Assembly: GCA_934667505.1 (NCBI GenBank)
Contig: CAKULY010000009.1
Location: 11,270-75,269, forward strand
Reading direction: 5' to 3'
Length of the DNA stretch: 64,000 bases
Source of the DNA: an uncultured Treponema sp.
GTDB lineage: Bacteria > Spirochaetota > Spirochaetia > Treponematales > Treponemataceae
This document shows positions 1 through 10,300 of the stretch, in pieces. The notes below the pieces were generated by a model that was not told the DNA's origin, ran no database searches, and saw only the letters and a list, made by a program, of their open reading frames with translations. Within the stretch, counting starts at the first letter, position 1, and each line of letters begins with the position of its first letter. Both the position numbers and the translations under genes were made by a program.

Positions 1-489
1 ATTTCAGCTCCGGTTCCAGAACGCTATGTGGCAGAGTTAAAACCCGGCTTAAAAGCTGAAATTTCTTTGGAAGCGTATCCTGGAATTGTGTTCAATGCTA
101 CAGTTTCCAGGGTTAGTCCTGTAGTTGACAAAAACAGCCGCACAAAGGAAATTATTTTAAACTTTGATAAGAAAGACAGCCGCGTAAACGCAGGCATGTT
201 CGCAAAGGTGAAGCTTTATACATCTGAGTACAAAGGTCAAATTGTTGTTCCAAAAGACGCAGTTGTTCAGGATGATGAAAATTCTTATCTTTATGTTGTA
301 AATGATAATTACAAAGTTTCCAAGCGTTCTGTAAAAACTGGAAAATCTGTGGATTCTTACATTCAAATCACGGACAATCTCATGCCAGGTGAACGAGTTG
401 TAGTTGAAGGTATGCTTTCTCTTTCTGATGGATGCAGTGTAAACGACATTGCTAATCCTAAGAAAGCTGAAGATAAAAATGCGGAGTAA
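1..489 (+). CDS. RND efflux periplasmic adaptor (membrane fusion protein), 5'-truncated by window edge
   Basis: The frame is open from base 1, so only the C-terminal ~162 residues are present. They match the beta-barrel and membrane-proximal domains of HlyD/AcrA-type adaptors: a stretch with VSPVVDKNSRTKEI, a G(M)FAKVKL segment, a VVPKDAVV strand and a closing L.PGERVVVEG strand. In this family the adaptor links the inner-membrane RND pump to an outer-membrane channel across the periplasm. The pump gene starts 3 bases after the stop, so the two are co-transcribed. The real start and signal sequence lie outside the window. Confidence 0.88.
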   Translation: MSAPVPERYVAELKPGLKAEISLEAYPGIVFNATVSRVSPVVDKNSRTKEIILNFDKKDSRVNAGMFAKVKLYTSEYKGQIVVPKDAVVQDDENSYLYVVNDNYKVSKRSVKTGKSVDSYIQITDNLMPGERVVVEGMLSLSDGCSVNDIANPKKAEDKNAE

Positions 490-492
490 ACT

Positions 493-3400
493 ATGAGCAT
501 TTCTAGAAAGACTCTTGAACATCCTGTTCTAACTTTAATTGTATTTACACTTTTATTTGCTGTAGGAATTTTTTCCTTAAGAACTTGTTCTATAGGATTG
601 TTCCCGGAAATAGATGCCCCTTATGTAATGGTAATGACAACTTATCAAAATGCGGGTCCGGAATCTGTTGAAAAAACTGTAACAAAGGTTTTGGAAGGTG
701 CTTTGGTAAGCGTAAACGGTCTGAAAAACTTATATTCAACATCTTCAGAAAGCTCTTCAATGATTCAGCTGGAATTCAATTATGGAACAGATATTGAATC
801 CGCAGTAAACGACATTCGGGACAAGCTTGGGCGAGTGGAACGCTCTTTGCCGGACAATGCTTCTTCGCCGACAATTTTTAGAATGTCGGCAGATTCCATG
901 CCAATAATGCGAATTTCTATTCGGGGAAACCGCTCTGTAGATGATATTAAGCAAATCGCCGAAGACAGCATAGTTGATATTCTTGAGCAGGCAGATGGTG
1001 TTGCCGAAGCAAGTGTCAGCGGCGGAAAAACAAAGGTTGTTCGCGTAGAGCTTGAACAAAATCGCCTTGCCGCTTATGGATTTACCGTAACTCAAGTTAG
1101 CGCGGCTTTGGCTAAGCAGAACCTTGAGCTTGGCGGCGGAAAATTAAACGAAGGTCAAAAAGATTACGTTGTCAGAACAACTGGAGAATTTTCGGATATT
1201 GAAGACATTAATAACACTGTAATTGCAACTATAAATGGTTATGACGTAAAGCTTCGCGATATAGGGCGTGCTTATCTTGGCTATGAAGATTTGCAAAGGG
1301 AAGTTTTTATAAATGGCGAGCACGGTGTTTATGTAAGTGTTACCAAGCAGTCAGGTTCAAATTCTGTAACCGTTGCAAATAATGTTTACGAAAAAATGGA
1401 TCAGCTAAAAAAGACTCTTCCTTCTGATATAACAATGAAGATTATTCAAGACGACACAGATTCAATTAGGGATACAATTCAAACTCTTGTGGATTCCGCT
1501 TGGCAAGGACTTTTGCTTGCAGTCATAATCTTGTTTATCTTTTTGCAGAACTTTAAGTCTACAATTATAATTTCAATTTCCATTCCGCTTTCGATGGTTA
1601 TAACGCTTTTGTGTATGAACCTCGCCGGAATTACGCTGAACATGATGACTCTTACGGGGCTTATTTTGGGCGTAGGTATGATAGTAGATGCCTCAATCGT
1701 TATGATAGATAACATCTATTCGTACCGTTCCAGGGGTGCGAAGCCTAAAATTTCGGCAATTCTTGGTTCTCAGGAAATGATTGCTTCTGTTGTTTCTGGA
1801 AACTTAACGACAATTTGTGTTTTTGTCCCTTTCCTTCTGTATATGAAAGACTTAGGAATGATGGGGCAAATGTTCAAGGGAATTATTTTTACAATTGTAA
1901 TAGCCCTTGTTTCCTCTCTTCTAGTTGCAATCTTTTTGGTTCCAGTTCTTGCAGGAAAATTTTTGCCGCTTTCAAACCGTGCCGAAAAGCCTGTAAAGTC
2001 AGCTTTCTTTAAGTTTCTTTACGGTATATTCCAAAAGGGAATTGATGCGGTAACAAACGTTTATAAAAAAATGCTTGCCTGGGCGCTTGCAAATAGGGCG
2101 GTTACAATTGTTGCTTCTGTTTGTATTTTGATTATTTCCTTTGCGCTTGTGCCAACAATGCAGGTAAACATGATGCCGGAGGGAAACGACGATTCTGTAA
2201 CTTTGAATATTACGATGCCGATTGGAACTCCTCTTACAGAAACAAAGGCAGTTGCCCTTGCGTTTGAAGATATTGTAAAAAATGAAGTGAAAGGATATGA
2301 AACTCTTACAACTACCGTAGGTTCTGGAGGCGGTTGGGGAAGCAGCTCTTCTTATAAAGCAACTGTTCAGATTGTTCTTCCTGATGCGAGCGAGCAAATT
2401 GAATCTGCTGAAGATATAAAGAAGATTTTGAGAAGTCACTTTTCAGATTTTTCTGGCGCAAGGCTAAGCTTTAGAGCTGGCATGCGTGGTCAAATGATGG
2501 GTAGCGATATAGACATTGCAATCCGTTCAAACGATTTGGATAAGGCTTTTGATATTGCCCAAAAGATTTCTGGCATAATGGATGGAATGGCTTCTATTGG
2601 AGATACCACTGTAGATACGGAAAAAGGTCTTCCTCAGGTAGAAGTTGTAATTGACCGCGACCGTGCTTATTCCTTTGGTGTGGATGTAACAACCGTTGCC
2701 CGGGAAATAAATTATGCTGTAAACGGTGTAACTGCAACTTCTTACAGAAAAGATGGAAAAGAGTACGATGTTGTTGTTATGTATCAGCCAGAGGATAGAA
2801 AAAGCGTTGTTGACCTTGAGTCTATGTATGTAATGGGAACTTCTGGCAAGGTCTGTGTTTCTAACTTCGCAAGCTTAAAGCGCGGTTTAGGACCTGTTTC
2901 AATCTCCAGGGAAAATCAGAGCCGGATTATTCACGTTACTGCAAACGTTTTGACAAAGCAAAATGCCAATATAATTGAAAACGAAATTAAACAGCAAATT
3001 TCAGAAAACATGATTGTTCCAGACAGCGTTTCAATTTCGTTTGAAGGTTCTTGGGGCGACACAACAAAGCAGTTGAAACTGTACGCAGCAATCGCGGCAA
3101 TGGCAATTATTCTTGTATTTGGAGTTATGGCCGCAACATACGAATCTTTTAAAGCTCCTTTTATAAACCTTGTAACAATTCCGTTTATGTTTATCGGTGT
3201 GATTCTTTTGTATAAGATTTTAGGGCAGCCGATTTCTATTATGGCGATGGTCGGAATTATTATGCTGGTAGGAATTGTTGTAAACAACGGTATTATTCTT
3301 GTAGACTATACAAACCTTCTTAGAGCAAGAGATATTCCTATGATGCAAGCCTGTCTTGAAGCGGGAACTAGCCGCCTTAGACCGGTTTTAATGACCACCC

Positions 3401-3651
3401 TTACTACAATTTTAGGAATGTTGCCTATGTGCTTTGCAAGCGAAGGAATGGCTGCCATGGTTCAGCCTATTGGAATCGCTGTTGTAGGCGGACTTGTTTC
3501 TTCTACATTCGTAACCTTGCTTATAATTCCAGTCCTTTATTCAATAGTTATGAAGGATAAAAAAGCAAAGAAAACAAAATTGATGCTTGCTTACGAAAAA
3601 GAAGTTGAAGCTTGTAAAAAAGAATCAGATTCTGGTTCAGGAGATAACTAG
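493..3651 (+). CDS. RND (AcrB/MdtB-type) efflux pump, inner membrane permease
   Basis: The product has 1052 residues, the usual length for a proton-driven RND exporter of the hydrophobe/amphiphile type. Visible features are the N-terminal membrane anchor (HPVLTLIVFTLLFAVGIF), two large periplasmic loops, and two blocks of membrane helices near residues 335-500 and 860-1020. The TM4 motif reads GVGMIVDASIVMIDNI, so the first proton-relay aspartate is kept and the second is Ala. The TM10 region GIVVNNGIILVDYTN is typical. It follows the adaptor by 3 bases and precedes a PG0541-type accessory protein by 2. The substrate cannot be read from sequence; no outer-membrane channel gene follows, so it may be upstream of the window. 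Confidence 0.93.
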   Translation: MSISRKTLEHPVLTLIVFTLLFAVGIFSLRTCSIGLFPEIDAPYVMVMTTYQNAGPESVEKTVTKVLEGALVSVNGLKNLYSTSSESSSMIQLEFNYGTDIESAVNDIRDKLGRVERSLPDNASSPTIFRMSADSMPIMRISIRGNRSVDDIKQIAEDSIVDILEQADGVAEASVSGGKTKVVRVELEQNRLAAYGFTVTQVSAALAKQNLELGGGKLNEGQKDYVVRTTGEFSDIEDINNTVIATINGYDVKLRDIGRAYLGYEDLQREVFINGEHGVYVSVTKQSGSNSVTVANNVYEKMDQLKKTLPSDITMKIIQDDTDSIRDTIQTLVDSAWQGLLLAVIILFIFLQNFKSTIIISISIPLSMVITLLCMNLAGITLNMMTLTGLILGVGMIVDASIVMIDNIYSYRSRGAKPKISAILGSQEMIASVVSGNLTTICVFVPFLLYMKDLGMMGQMFKGIIFTIVIALVSSLLVAIFLVPVLAGKFLPLSNRAEKPVKSAFFKFLYGIFQKGIDAVTNVYKKMLAWALANRAVTIVASVCILIISFALVPTMQVNMMPEGNDDSVTLNITMPIGTPLTETKAVALAFEDIVKNEVKGYETLTTTVGSGGGWGSSSSYKATVQIVLPDASEQIESAEDIKKILRSHFSDFSGARLSFRAGMRGQMMGSDIDIAIRSNDLDKAFDIAQKISGIMDGMASIGDTTVDTEKGLPQVEVVIDRDRAYSFGVDVTTVAREINYAVNGVTATSYRKDGKEYDVVVMYQPEDRKSVVDLESMYVMGTSGKVCVSNFASLKRGLGPVSISRENQSRIIHVTANVLTKQNANIIENEIKQQISENMIVPDSVSISFEGSWGDTTKQLKLYAAIAAMAIILVFGVMAATYESFKAPFINLVTIPFMFIGVILLYKILGQPISIMAMVGIIMLVGIVVNNGIILVDYTNLLRARDIPMMQACLEAGTSRLRPVLMTTLTTILGMLPMCFASEGMAAMVQPIGIAVVGGLVSSTFVTLLIIPVLYSIVMKDKKAKKTKLMLAYEKEVEACKKESDSGSGDN

Positions 3652-3653
3652 AT

Positions 3654-3947
3654 ATGACAGATTACAGAATTGAAATTATTTCAAATCAGTCCGTAGAGGA
3701 TGACATTACAGAGCTTATAGAGGAAGCTATTCCTGAAATTCAGTATACAGTAATGCCTGTTGTTCACGGTAAAGGCGGACATTCCAAAAAATTGGGAACA
3801 ACCACTTGGCCAGAACAAAATTTCCTTATGTTTAGTTATGTTTCTGAAGAAGAGGCAAAAAAAATAAAGCAGCTTGTGGAACTTGTAAAATTGAAGTTCC
3901 CAAGCGAAGGCGTTTCATTTTTTGCTTGCAAACAGGCTGACTTGTAA
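3654..3947 (+). CDS. PG0541-family transporter-associated protein (PII/CutA-like fold)
   Basis: This is a 97-residue soluble protein starting 2 bases after the RND pump stop, so it is almost certainly translated from the same mRNA. It resembles the small PG0541 family found beside RND pumps: an N-terminal beta-alpha segment with SVEDDITELIEEAIPEI, a glycine-rich KGGHSKKLGTTTWPEQN loop, and a C-terminal helix. The family has the ferredoxin-like fold of PII/CutA proteins and may regulate the pump, but no function is proved. The family assignment is from recognition of sequence and context. Confidence 0.75.
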   Translation: MTDYRIEIISNQSVEDDITELIEEAIPEIQYTVMPVVHGKGGHSKKLGTTTWPEQNFLMFSYVSEEEAKKIKQLVELVKLKFPSEGVSFFACKQADL

Positions 3948-3956
3948 AAGATAAGT

Positions 3957-4153
3957 TCAAATTTCAAGTTTTTAAAAACTGAATAAAAGCATAAGCGAGT
4001 TTACAATTTGCGAAGATTTTGCGCGATAAGAACAGTTAAAGTTGCGTAGCAACCAAAATCGGTTCAAACGAAGTGTGAGTACAATCATCTGCAGCAAATT
4101 GGAAATTTGCTGTGAGCGTTTTTACACAATTTATAAAAAACTTGAAATTTGAT
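3957..4153. repeat. Intergenic element bounded by inverted repeat AAATTTCAAGTTTTT (family 1)
   Basis: This stretch separates the RND operon from the convergent prmC. It begins with AAATTTCAAGTTTTT and ends with its reverse complement at about 4137-4151. It contains AGCATAAGCGAGTTTACAATTTG, a core that recurs in other intergenic spaces of this window (near 6290, 7115, 11200 and 48220). I read it as a copy of a dispersed non-coding repeat. The right arm overlaps the 3' end of prmC. Confidence 0.5.
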
Positions 4154-5083
4154 CTATTTTGTTCCAGTTACAACTCTAAGCTGATTTTCAAGGTCGCAGA
4201 TTATAGATGTGTTTTTAAAGCCAGAGAGCGCGCAAAGTTCTCTGGCTTTTTTTGCGTTGTACTCGCCAGTTTCCATAAAAAAAAGCCCTCCATAAGAAAG
4301 GTGTGAATATGCCTGCGGAACAAGATTTCTGATTAACTCAAGCCCATCGCTCGAAGTGCTTTTTTCGCCAGTTAGCGTAATGTCGCCGTCTAAGGCTAGG
4401 CGAGGTTCTTTTCTTCCATCTTTTAAGAGTTCGTCAACGAGTTTTGAAGGAACGTATGGCGGATTTGTAAGAATTGCGTCAAAAGTAGCGCCTATATTTT
4501 CGAAGAGATTTGTGCGGCAAAAACGAACTCTCTCTTGTTCGCCCGGCAAGAGAATGGATTGCGCATTCTTTTTCGCAATTTCAAGAGCGTTTTCGCTTAT
4601 GTCGGCAAGGACAAACAGCGGCAATCGCTCCTTCAACGCTGAATCTGATGCAATTGTTTTTAGAACAGAAATGCCGATGCAGCCGCTGCCTGTGCACATA
4701 TCGCAAACCGTTAAAATTCTGTTAGGATTTGCAATAATTTTTTCTTTAATTAAATTTACCGCGTTTTCTACAAGAATCTCTGTGTCGGGCTTTGGAATTA
4801 AAACGTCAGGAGTTACAAAAAAATCTAGTCCAAAAAATTCTTTGCGGCCTGTTATGTAGGCGATTGGAAGCCCGGTTTTTCTTAGCTCGATGGCATTTTT
4901 TAGCCAGTCTAGCGAATCCTTTGAAAGCAAAAAATCTGGGTTTAGCAAAATCCAAGTTTTGCTTTTGCAAAGACAGTACTCTAATAGAACATTTATGTCT
5001 AAAAGAACACTGTTTTCGTCTTTCCTTATTTGACCAGAATAAAGTTCAGTATAGGCAAACTTTTTAAAATCCTTAATTGTCAT
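4154..5083 (-). CDS. prmC: Peptide chain release factor N5-glutamine methyltransferase PrmC (HemK)
   Basis: The 309-residue product uses S-adenosylmethionine to methylate the glutamine of the GGQ motif of RF1/RF2 in the cytoplasm. The SAM-binding loop reads VCDMCTGSGCIGISVL, with Cys where the family commonly has Gly, and the catalytic motif is NPPYVPSKL. An N-terminal helical domain of about 90 residues ends with the YITGRKEFFGLDF segment typical of PrmC. It starts 14 bases downstream of prfA on the same strand, the common bacterial prfA-prmC pairing of enzyme and substrate. Confidence 0.93.
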   Translation of the reverse strand: MTIKDFKKFAYTELYSGQIRKDENSVLLDINVLLEYCLCKSKTWILLNPDFLLSKDSLDWLKNAIELRKTGLPIAYITGRKEFFGLDFFVTPDVLIPKPDTEILVENAVNLIKEKIIANPNRILTVCDMCTGSGCIGISVLKTIASDSALKERLPLFVLADISENALEIAKKNAQSILLPGEQERVRFCRTNLFENIGATFDAILTNPPYVPSKLVDELLKDGRKEPRLALDGDITLTGEKSTSSDGLELIRNLVPQAYSHLSYGGLFFMETGEYNAKKARELCALSGFKNTSIICDLENQLRVVTGTK

Positions 5084-5097
5084 TTTTACTTAGCAAT

Positions 5098-6189
5098 TTA
5101 GTTTTCAGTAAGACCTGTTACGTCTGCTTTAAGCTGCTCTTCTTTTGCGTATACATTCAGGGCGTCCAGCATGTCGTCCATGTCGCCCATCATAAATGCA
5201 GGCAGGTTGTGCTGGGAATAATTAATTCTGTGGTCTGTAACGCGGTCCTGCGGATAGTTGTATGTGCGAATCTTTTCAGAACGTGCGCCAGAACCTACCA
5301 TGCTTGAGCGAGCCGCCGCCCTTTCTGCTTGTTTCTTGCTTTCTTCCAGGTCAAAAAGCCTAGCCCGCAAAACGCGGAACGCTTTTTCCTTGTTTTTTAT
5401 CTGAGACTTTTCGTCTTGCTGAATAACTACAATCCCTGTAGGAATGTGAGTAAGCCGCACCGCAGAGTCAGTCGTGTTTACGCACTGTCCGCCAGGACCG
5501 CCTGCGCGCATGACATCGATTCTAACATCTCCAGGTTTAATTTCAATTTCAGTATCTTCTGCTTCTGGAAGAACTGCCACTGTTACCGTAGAAGTTTGAA
5601 GCCTTCCCTGTGCTTCTGTAACAGGAACTCTCTGCACGCGGTGAACACCAGATTCCCAGCGAAGCGTTCCATATACAAATTTTCCGCTTATGGAAGTAAC
5701 AATTTTGTTAAAACCGCCGACTTCAGTTTCCTGGGCTTCCATTGTTTCGGTCTTCCAGCCTTTTCGCTCCGCAAGATGGCAGTACATTTCCCATAAGTCG
5801 CGAACAAAAAGGCTTGCCTCGTCGCCGCCTGCTGCGGAACGCAATTCAAGAATAATGTTTTTTTCGTCAAGAGGATCTGGCGGAACCAGTTTTAGTTTTA
5901 TATCTTCTTCGATTTTTGGCTGTTTTTCTTCAAGCTCACGCAGTTCTTCGCGAGCCATTTCTTTCATTTCTACGTCATCTTCGGCAGTAATCATTTCTTT
6001 TGCATCTTGTATGCCTTGAAGAACTTTTTTGTATTCATCGTAAAGCGCGCAAAGTTCCGAAAGGTAATTATTTTCGCGCATTGTGTCTTTGTATTTTTTC
6101 TGGTCCTTTACCAAGTTAGGATCCATAATCATCTGCTGCACTTCTTTGTATCTTTTCGAGCAGTCTTCAAGTTTTTTCAGTAAATCCAT
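5098..6189 (-). CDS. prfA: Peptide chain release factor 1
   Basis: The 363-residue product is the class I release factor that reads UAA and UAG. The codon-recognition tripeptide is PVT, in VPVTEAQGRLQTSTV, which is the RF1-type motif rather than the SPF of RF2. The catalytic GGQ loop is intact in GGPGGQCVNTTDSAVRL. The N-terminal coiled-coil region is Glu/Lys rich. It leads a two-gene operon with prmC on the minus strand. Confidence 0.96.
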   Translation of the reverse strand: MDLLKKLEDCSKRYKEVQQMIMDPNLVKDQKKYKDTMRENNYLSELCALYDEYKKVLQGIQDAKEMITAEDDVEMKEMAREELRELEEKQPKIEEDIKLKLVPPDPLDEKNIILELRSAAGGDEASLFVRDLWEMYCHLAERKGWKTETMEAQETEVGGFNKIVTSISGKFVYGTLRWESGVHRVQRVPVTEAQGRLQTSTVTVAVLPEAEDTEIEIKPGDVRIDVMRAGGPGGQCVNTTDSAVRLTHIPTGIVVIQQDEKSQIKNKEKAFRVLRARLFDLEESKKQAERAAARSSMVGSGARSEKIRTYNYPQDRVTDHRINYSQHNLPAFMMGDMDDMLDALNVYAKEEQLKADVTGLTEN

Positions 6190-6245
6190 AGAATGATAAT
6201 AATAAAAATGCTAGGAAAATTCAATTATCGCAACTTGTTTGCACT

Positions 6246-6332
6246 GTTTTTAGATTGAAAGTTGTTTTTATGAAAAGAAGTAAATTCGCTTGCGCTTCTG
6301 TTCGTTTTTCTAAAAACTCGAATTTCAGGCTT
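6246..6332 (-). repeat. Dispersed intergenic repeat, family 1 copy
   Basis: Read on the minus strand this holds TTCGAGTTTTTAGAAAAACG followed by AACAGAAGCGCAAGCGAATTTAC. That is nearly identical to the copy at 48192-48281 on the plus strand and similar to the element at 3957. It fills the gap between prfA and the gene at 6334. No open reading frame is present. Confidence 0.5.
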
Positions 6333-6333
6333 A

Positions 6334-7053
6334 TTATTCTTCGTTTTTATTGAAGATTTTTGTTTCGTATTTTCCAGTTGCAATGTCGATAAATCTTACA
6401 AAAAGCGAAACCTTGTTTTCAAAATTCAGCCATTTCCAAACGTTTGAAGCAAATGTGTTTAGGTCGCCGTCTATTTCTACAGGAACAGGCTCTCCTTCAA
6501 AGCTTGGCAAAGGATTGCCGTCTTCCATGTAAGTGTGAATGTAATGGCCAATTCCGTTTTGAGGATTGTCGTAAGAAAAAGTGAACCTAAGGCAGTTGTC
6601 TGGATTTCCGTTGTCGCTTTTAAGAATCGAAAGCTCATAAGAATATTTTTGTTCAGAAAAGTCCAAAAGACTTGAAATTCTTGGAGTGTAGTTCGGCGCA
6701 TCGTGCTCGTATTTTCTGCTTCTTAAAGACTGTTCAAAAGTTTTTCCTTCTTTTAAGCCCTCGTAGATTGTGTCGGTCTGGTCGCCGTTTGTTACGATTG
6801 TTTTTTCGCCAAGAACTTTTACGGCAGAATAGATTATAAGGCTTGGGTCGCCAGCAATCAAAGAAGAATCGTAAGCTTGCGTTCGAATGCCTTCTCCTTC
6901 TTGTACAAATATTCGGTTGCGGCTGCCGGCGCTTCTTCCCATTGTCCAATAAGCGCTTACAGCGTATTTCCCGTCTTTAGATTTGCCTGCGATTATTCCT
7001 CTTCCAGGATAAGAAGTTTGTGTTAATTCCTTTTCAAGCGATTTAGGATTCAT
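6334..7053 (-). CDS. purO: IMP cyclohydrolase, PurO-type
   Basis: The 239-residue protein resembles the archaeal-type IMP cyclohydrolase family (PF07826 type), which closes the purine ring of FAICAR to give IMP. Recognisable blocks are SYPGRGIIAGKS at the N-terminus, GRSAGSRNRIF, DPSLIIYSAVKVL, TNGDQTDTIYEGL and DAPNYTPRISSLL. Most bacteria use the PurH C-terminal domain for this step, so this form may replace it or complement a PurH without that domain. A GAGG Shine-Dalgarno precedes the ATG. It stands alone between repeat-bearing spacers. Confidence 0.82.
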   Translation of the reverse strand: MNPKSLEKELTQTSYPGRGIIAGKSKDGKYAVSAYWTMGRSAGSRNRIFVQEGEGIRTQAYDSSLIAGDPSLIIYSAVKVLGEKTIVTNGDQTDTIYEGLKEGKTFEQSLRSRKYEHDAPNYTPRISSLLDFSEQKYSYELSILKSDNGNPDNCLRFTFSYDNPQNGIGHYIHTYMEDGNPLPSFEGEPVPVEIDGDLNTFASNVWKWLNFENKVSLFVRFIDIATGKYETKIFNKNEE

Positions 7054-7088
7054 AAAAAGCCTCGTGAGTTCTTGTGTAGTTTATTTTA

Positions 7089-7265
7089 TAGGTCGAATTT
7101 TAAGTTTTAGGAAAACGAATAAAAGCGTATTGCGCTTCGACCAGACTTATTTTATAAAAAAAAAGTTTGACAGGTCAAGCGTCAGGGGTTTATCATTAAT
7201 AGGTTGAATGTTGGGTTTTTATAAATTGAAACTTCTCTTACGCTTTTATTTTTTTATAAAAAACA
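7089..7265 (+). repeat. Intergenic space with degenerate family-1 repeat sequence
   Basis: The divergent spacer between the cyclohydrolase and the first amylase gene contains GAATTTTAAGTTTTAGGAAA and AACGAATAAAAGCGTATTGCG, which align to the dispersed family-1 repeat, and a diverged inverted counterpart (CTTACGCTTTTATTTTTTTA) near 7237. No clear promoter was seen. Confidence 0.35.
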
Positions 7266-7351
7266 AATCAATTAAAATAAAAAGTGAATTGTCTACGTCG
7301 TTCATCTAAGAAAGTTTTTTCGGCTGCTTTTCTTTATGACGGTTCAAAAGA

Positions 7352-10300
7352 ATGGGAAAAAAAATGAAAAAGTTTTTGAAAAAAAAGTATTTATCATTTG
7401 TTGGCGTATTGTGCCTGTTTGGAATTTTTGTAGGTTTTTCAGCCTGCACAAATCTTTTGGAAGAACGTTCAGAGACGAAAGACTCTGGTGCGTTAGGTTC
7501 TGTTTCTATAAATGACGCAAATCGTGCGGTTTTTGTAGATGACATTTCCTATGCGGTTGCGACCGTTACTGGAACTGGAATAAAAGCTGGTTCAGAGCCT
7601 AGTGGAAAAAGCGATATTTCCGGCGGAAAAGGAACTCTTTCTGTTTCTGGAATTCCTGCTGGAAAGAACCGCATTGTGACAGTCCAGGCTTATAGTTCGT
7701 CAAATGGAAAAATAAACGGCGTTACAATGCGTGCAATCTGCGATATTAAGGTCGGAGAAAATACTTCTGTTTCAGTTAATTGGTCAACAACCGCGCTTGG
7801 AAACATTTTTGCCCAGCTTCTTGCTAGCGGAAAAGACTTGTCTGCTGTTTCTTCTGCTGATATTTCAAAAATAAAGGCGGCAATTCCAACTGATGTTTCT
7901 GCTCCTCTTGTAAATGCGGCAAAAATCGCTTCGGATTATGTTTCTGGCGGGGCTACTGGCTTAAACTCTTCCTCTGAATACAAACTTTCTGCGGCAACTG
8001 TAACTTTGACCACAAAAGATATTTCTGGCTATAAAGTTTACGTTGGCGACCCATCTTCTGAAATACAGACAATTTCTGCGGACACTTCCAGCGGAACTTT
8101 GATTGTTCCTCCTGGAACTTGGCCGATTTACGTTGTGGACTCAACAGGTGCGGTAAAAGGATTTGGTTATGGCACATTCACTGACGGTGGCGAGCATACA
8201 ATCAGCATTACAAACGATGGCTCTGTAAAGATTGCATTTGACAGGGGTGTTATTGACGACAGGATTGTTGTGCATGCGAAAGTTCCTTATATTTATATCT
8301 GGGATTCTGGAACATCAGTTGATAAAAAAGAATTTACATCGATGAAAGATGAAGATTCTGATGGCTGGTATGACTATACGATTGGTGCTACTTCTGCAAA
8401 TATGATTTTCCTTTCTGCTGCTAATTGGGATTCAAAAGCATCTGGAGATCTTTCCCGCGAGGCCGGTGAATGGTGGTTCAAGGATGGAAATTGGTATGAT
8501 GGAAATCCGGAAGATTCTGTTGCGCCGATTATAATTTCATTCAAATCAGATGCTTCTGGAACTGTGAGCGGAATAGTCACACTTTCTGCGGAAGTAACAG
8601 ATAATTCTGCTCTTAAAAAAGTTGTGTTCTACATAGGCGAAAAAGAAATCGGCTCATCAGAAGTAACTGGAACATCTGCAACTGCAACTTGTGAATGGAA
8701 CACTGCGTATGTAAAAAATGCTACTTATAATGTCCGGGCAGTTGCTTATGATACAGCAAACAATGCTTCTGAAGAAAAAACACTTTCAATCACAACAAAG
8801 AATGAAAATCTTCCTCCGGTTGCTGTAATTTCTGGAAGTTCGTATGCAAAACTTGATTCAACAAAAGAATTCAATGCAGATTCCTCTTATGACCAGAACG
8901 GAGGAACTATAAAATCTTATTCATGGAGCGTTTCTGGAGGCGCGACAATTTCAAGCGGAAGTGGCACAAGCAAAATCACTGTAAAAATGCCTTCTTCTGC
9001 AGGTGAAGTTACAGTCAGTCTTTCTGTAACTGATGATGAGGGGGCTTCTTCCGAAACTGTTGCAAAAACCGTAAAAGTTCGCGAGCAAACTCAGACAAGC
9101 GGCGACTTCCGCGACGAGACAATCTACTTTTTGATGACAACTAGGTTCTATGATGGGGATACGGGAAATAATGCCTATTGTTGGGATGATGAAAGTTGTT
9201 TTAATTCTATAACTCTTAAAGATCCTGGTTGGAGAGGTGATTTTAAAGGTCTTATAGAAAAACTCGATTATATAAAAGCTCTTGGTTTTTCTGCAATTTG
9301 GATTACTCCTGTTGTTGAAAATTCTTCGGGACTTGATTATCACGGATATCATGCTTCAAACTTTGAAAAAGTTGATCCACGTTATGCTAGTATTGGAGAA
9401 GATCCGATGGAAGCATATCAAGAATTGATAGACGCTTGTCACGAAAAAGGAATTAAAGTTATTCAGGATATTGTATTGAACCATACTTCTAATTTTGGTG
9501 AGCATGGTTTCTTTAGAGTATTTGATACTTCTAATAAGACTCCAAAAAGTGATGGTGTTACTGCATTTATAACAGAATTTTCAACAGATAAAAACGATGC
9601 TGTTTTTTCTGACCCATTATATGGACTTAGTTGTATTAATAATTTCATGTCTAAAAATGGTTATTCTGATTATTTTAATTTGTCTGGTTCAATACAATAT
9701 GAAACAATCCGAATGGGAGCGATGAAAGAAGATGATTACGATACAGAACGTGCTTATCATCATGAAAAGTCAATTCAGTGGGAAGGATATACTGTTCAAA
9801 CAGGTCAGATGGCAGGAGACTGTGTTGACATTAATACAGAAAATCATAAAGTTGCAGAATATATCAGAAATGCGTATATAAAATATATAGAAATGGGGGT
9901 TGATGCTTTCCGAATTGATACAGTAAAGCATATTAGCCGTCTTACTTTTAACAAAGAATTCCTACCGTATTTCAAAGCAGCAGGTCAAGAAATGGGTAAA
10001 GATTTCTTTATGTTTGGAGAAGGATGTGTCCTTCGTAATGAAGTATGGAATGATAATAAGCCTCCGATTTCTGTTCCATTCTATACATGGAAAGGCAATG
10101 ATGATTCTTATTCATGGAGTGAAAGCGATCCGAAAACGAATGAAGATACCGTTTATAAACATTACAATGATAATTTGGATGTTTCTTCTCAGCCTACAAG
10201 TGAAAATGCATTTTTAAAAGGAAATATTTATCATACTCCAGATAGAAGTAAATCTAGCGGGCTTGATATGATAGATTTTTATATGCATCACAAATTTGGT

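Noticed and set aside
4356..4859. Long open frames on the strand opposite prmC (and similar frames opposite prfA, argC and hisD)
   Set aside because: They are shadows of strongly conserved genes, lack ribosome-binding sites and show no family resemblance.
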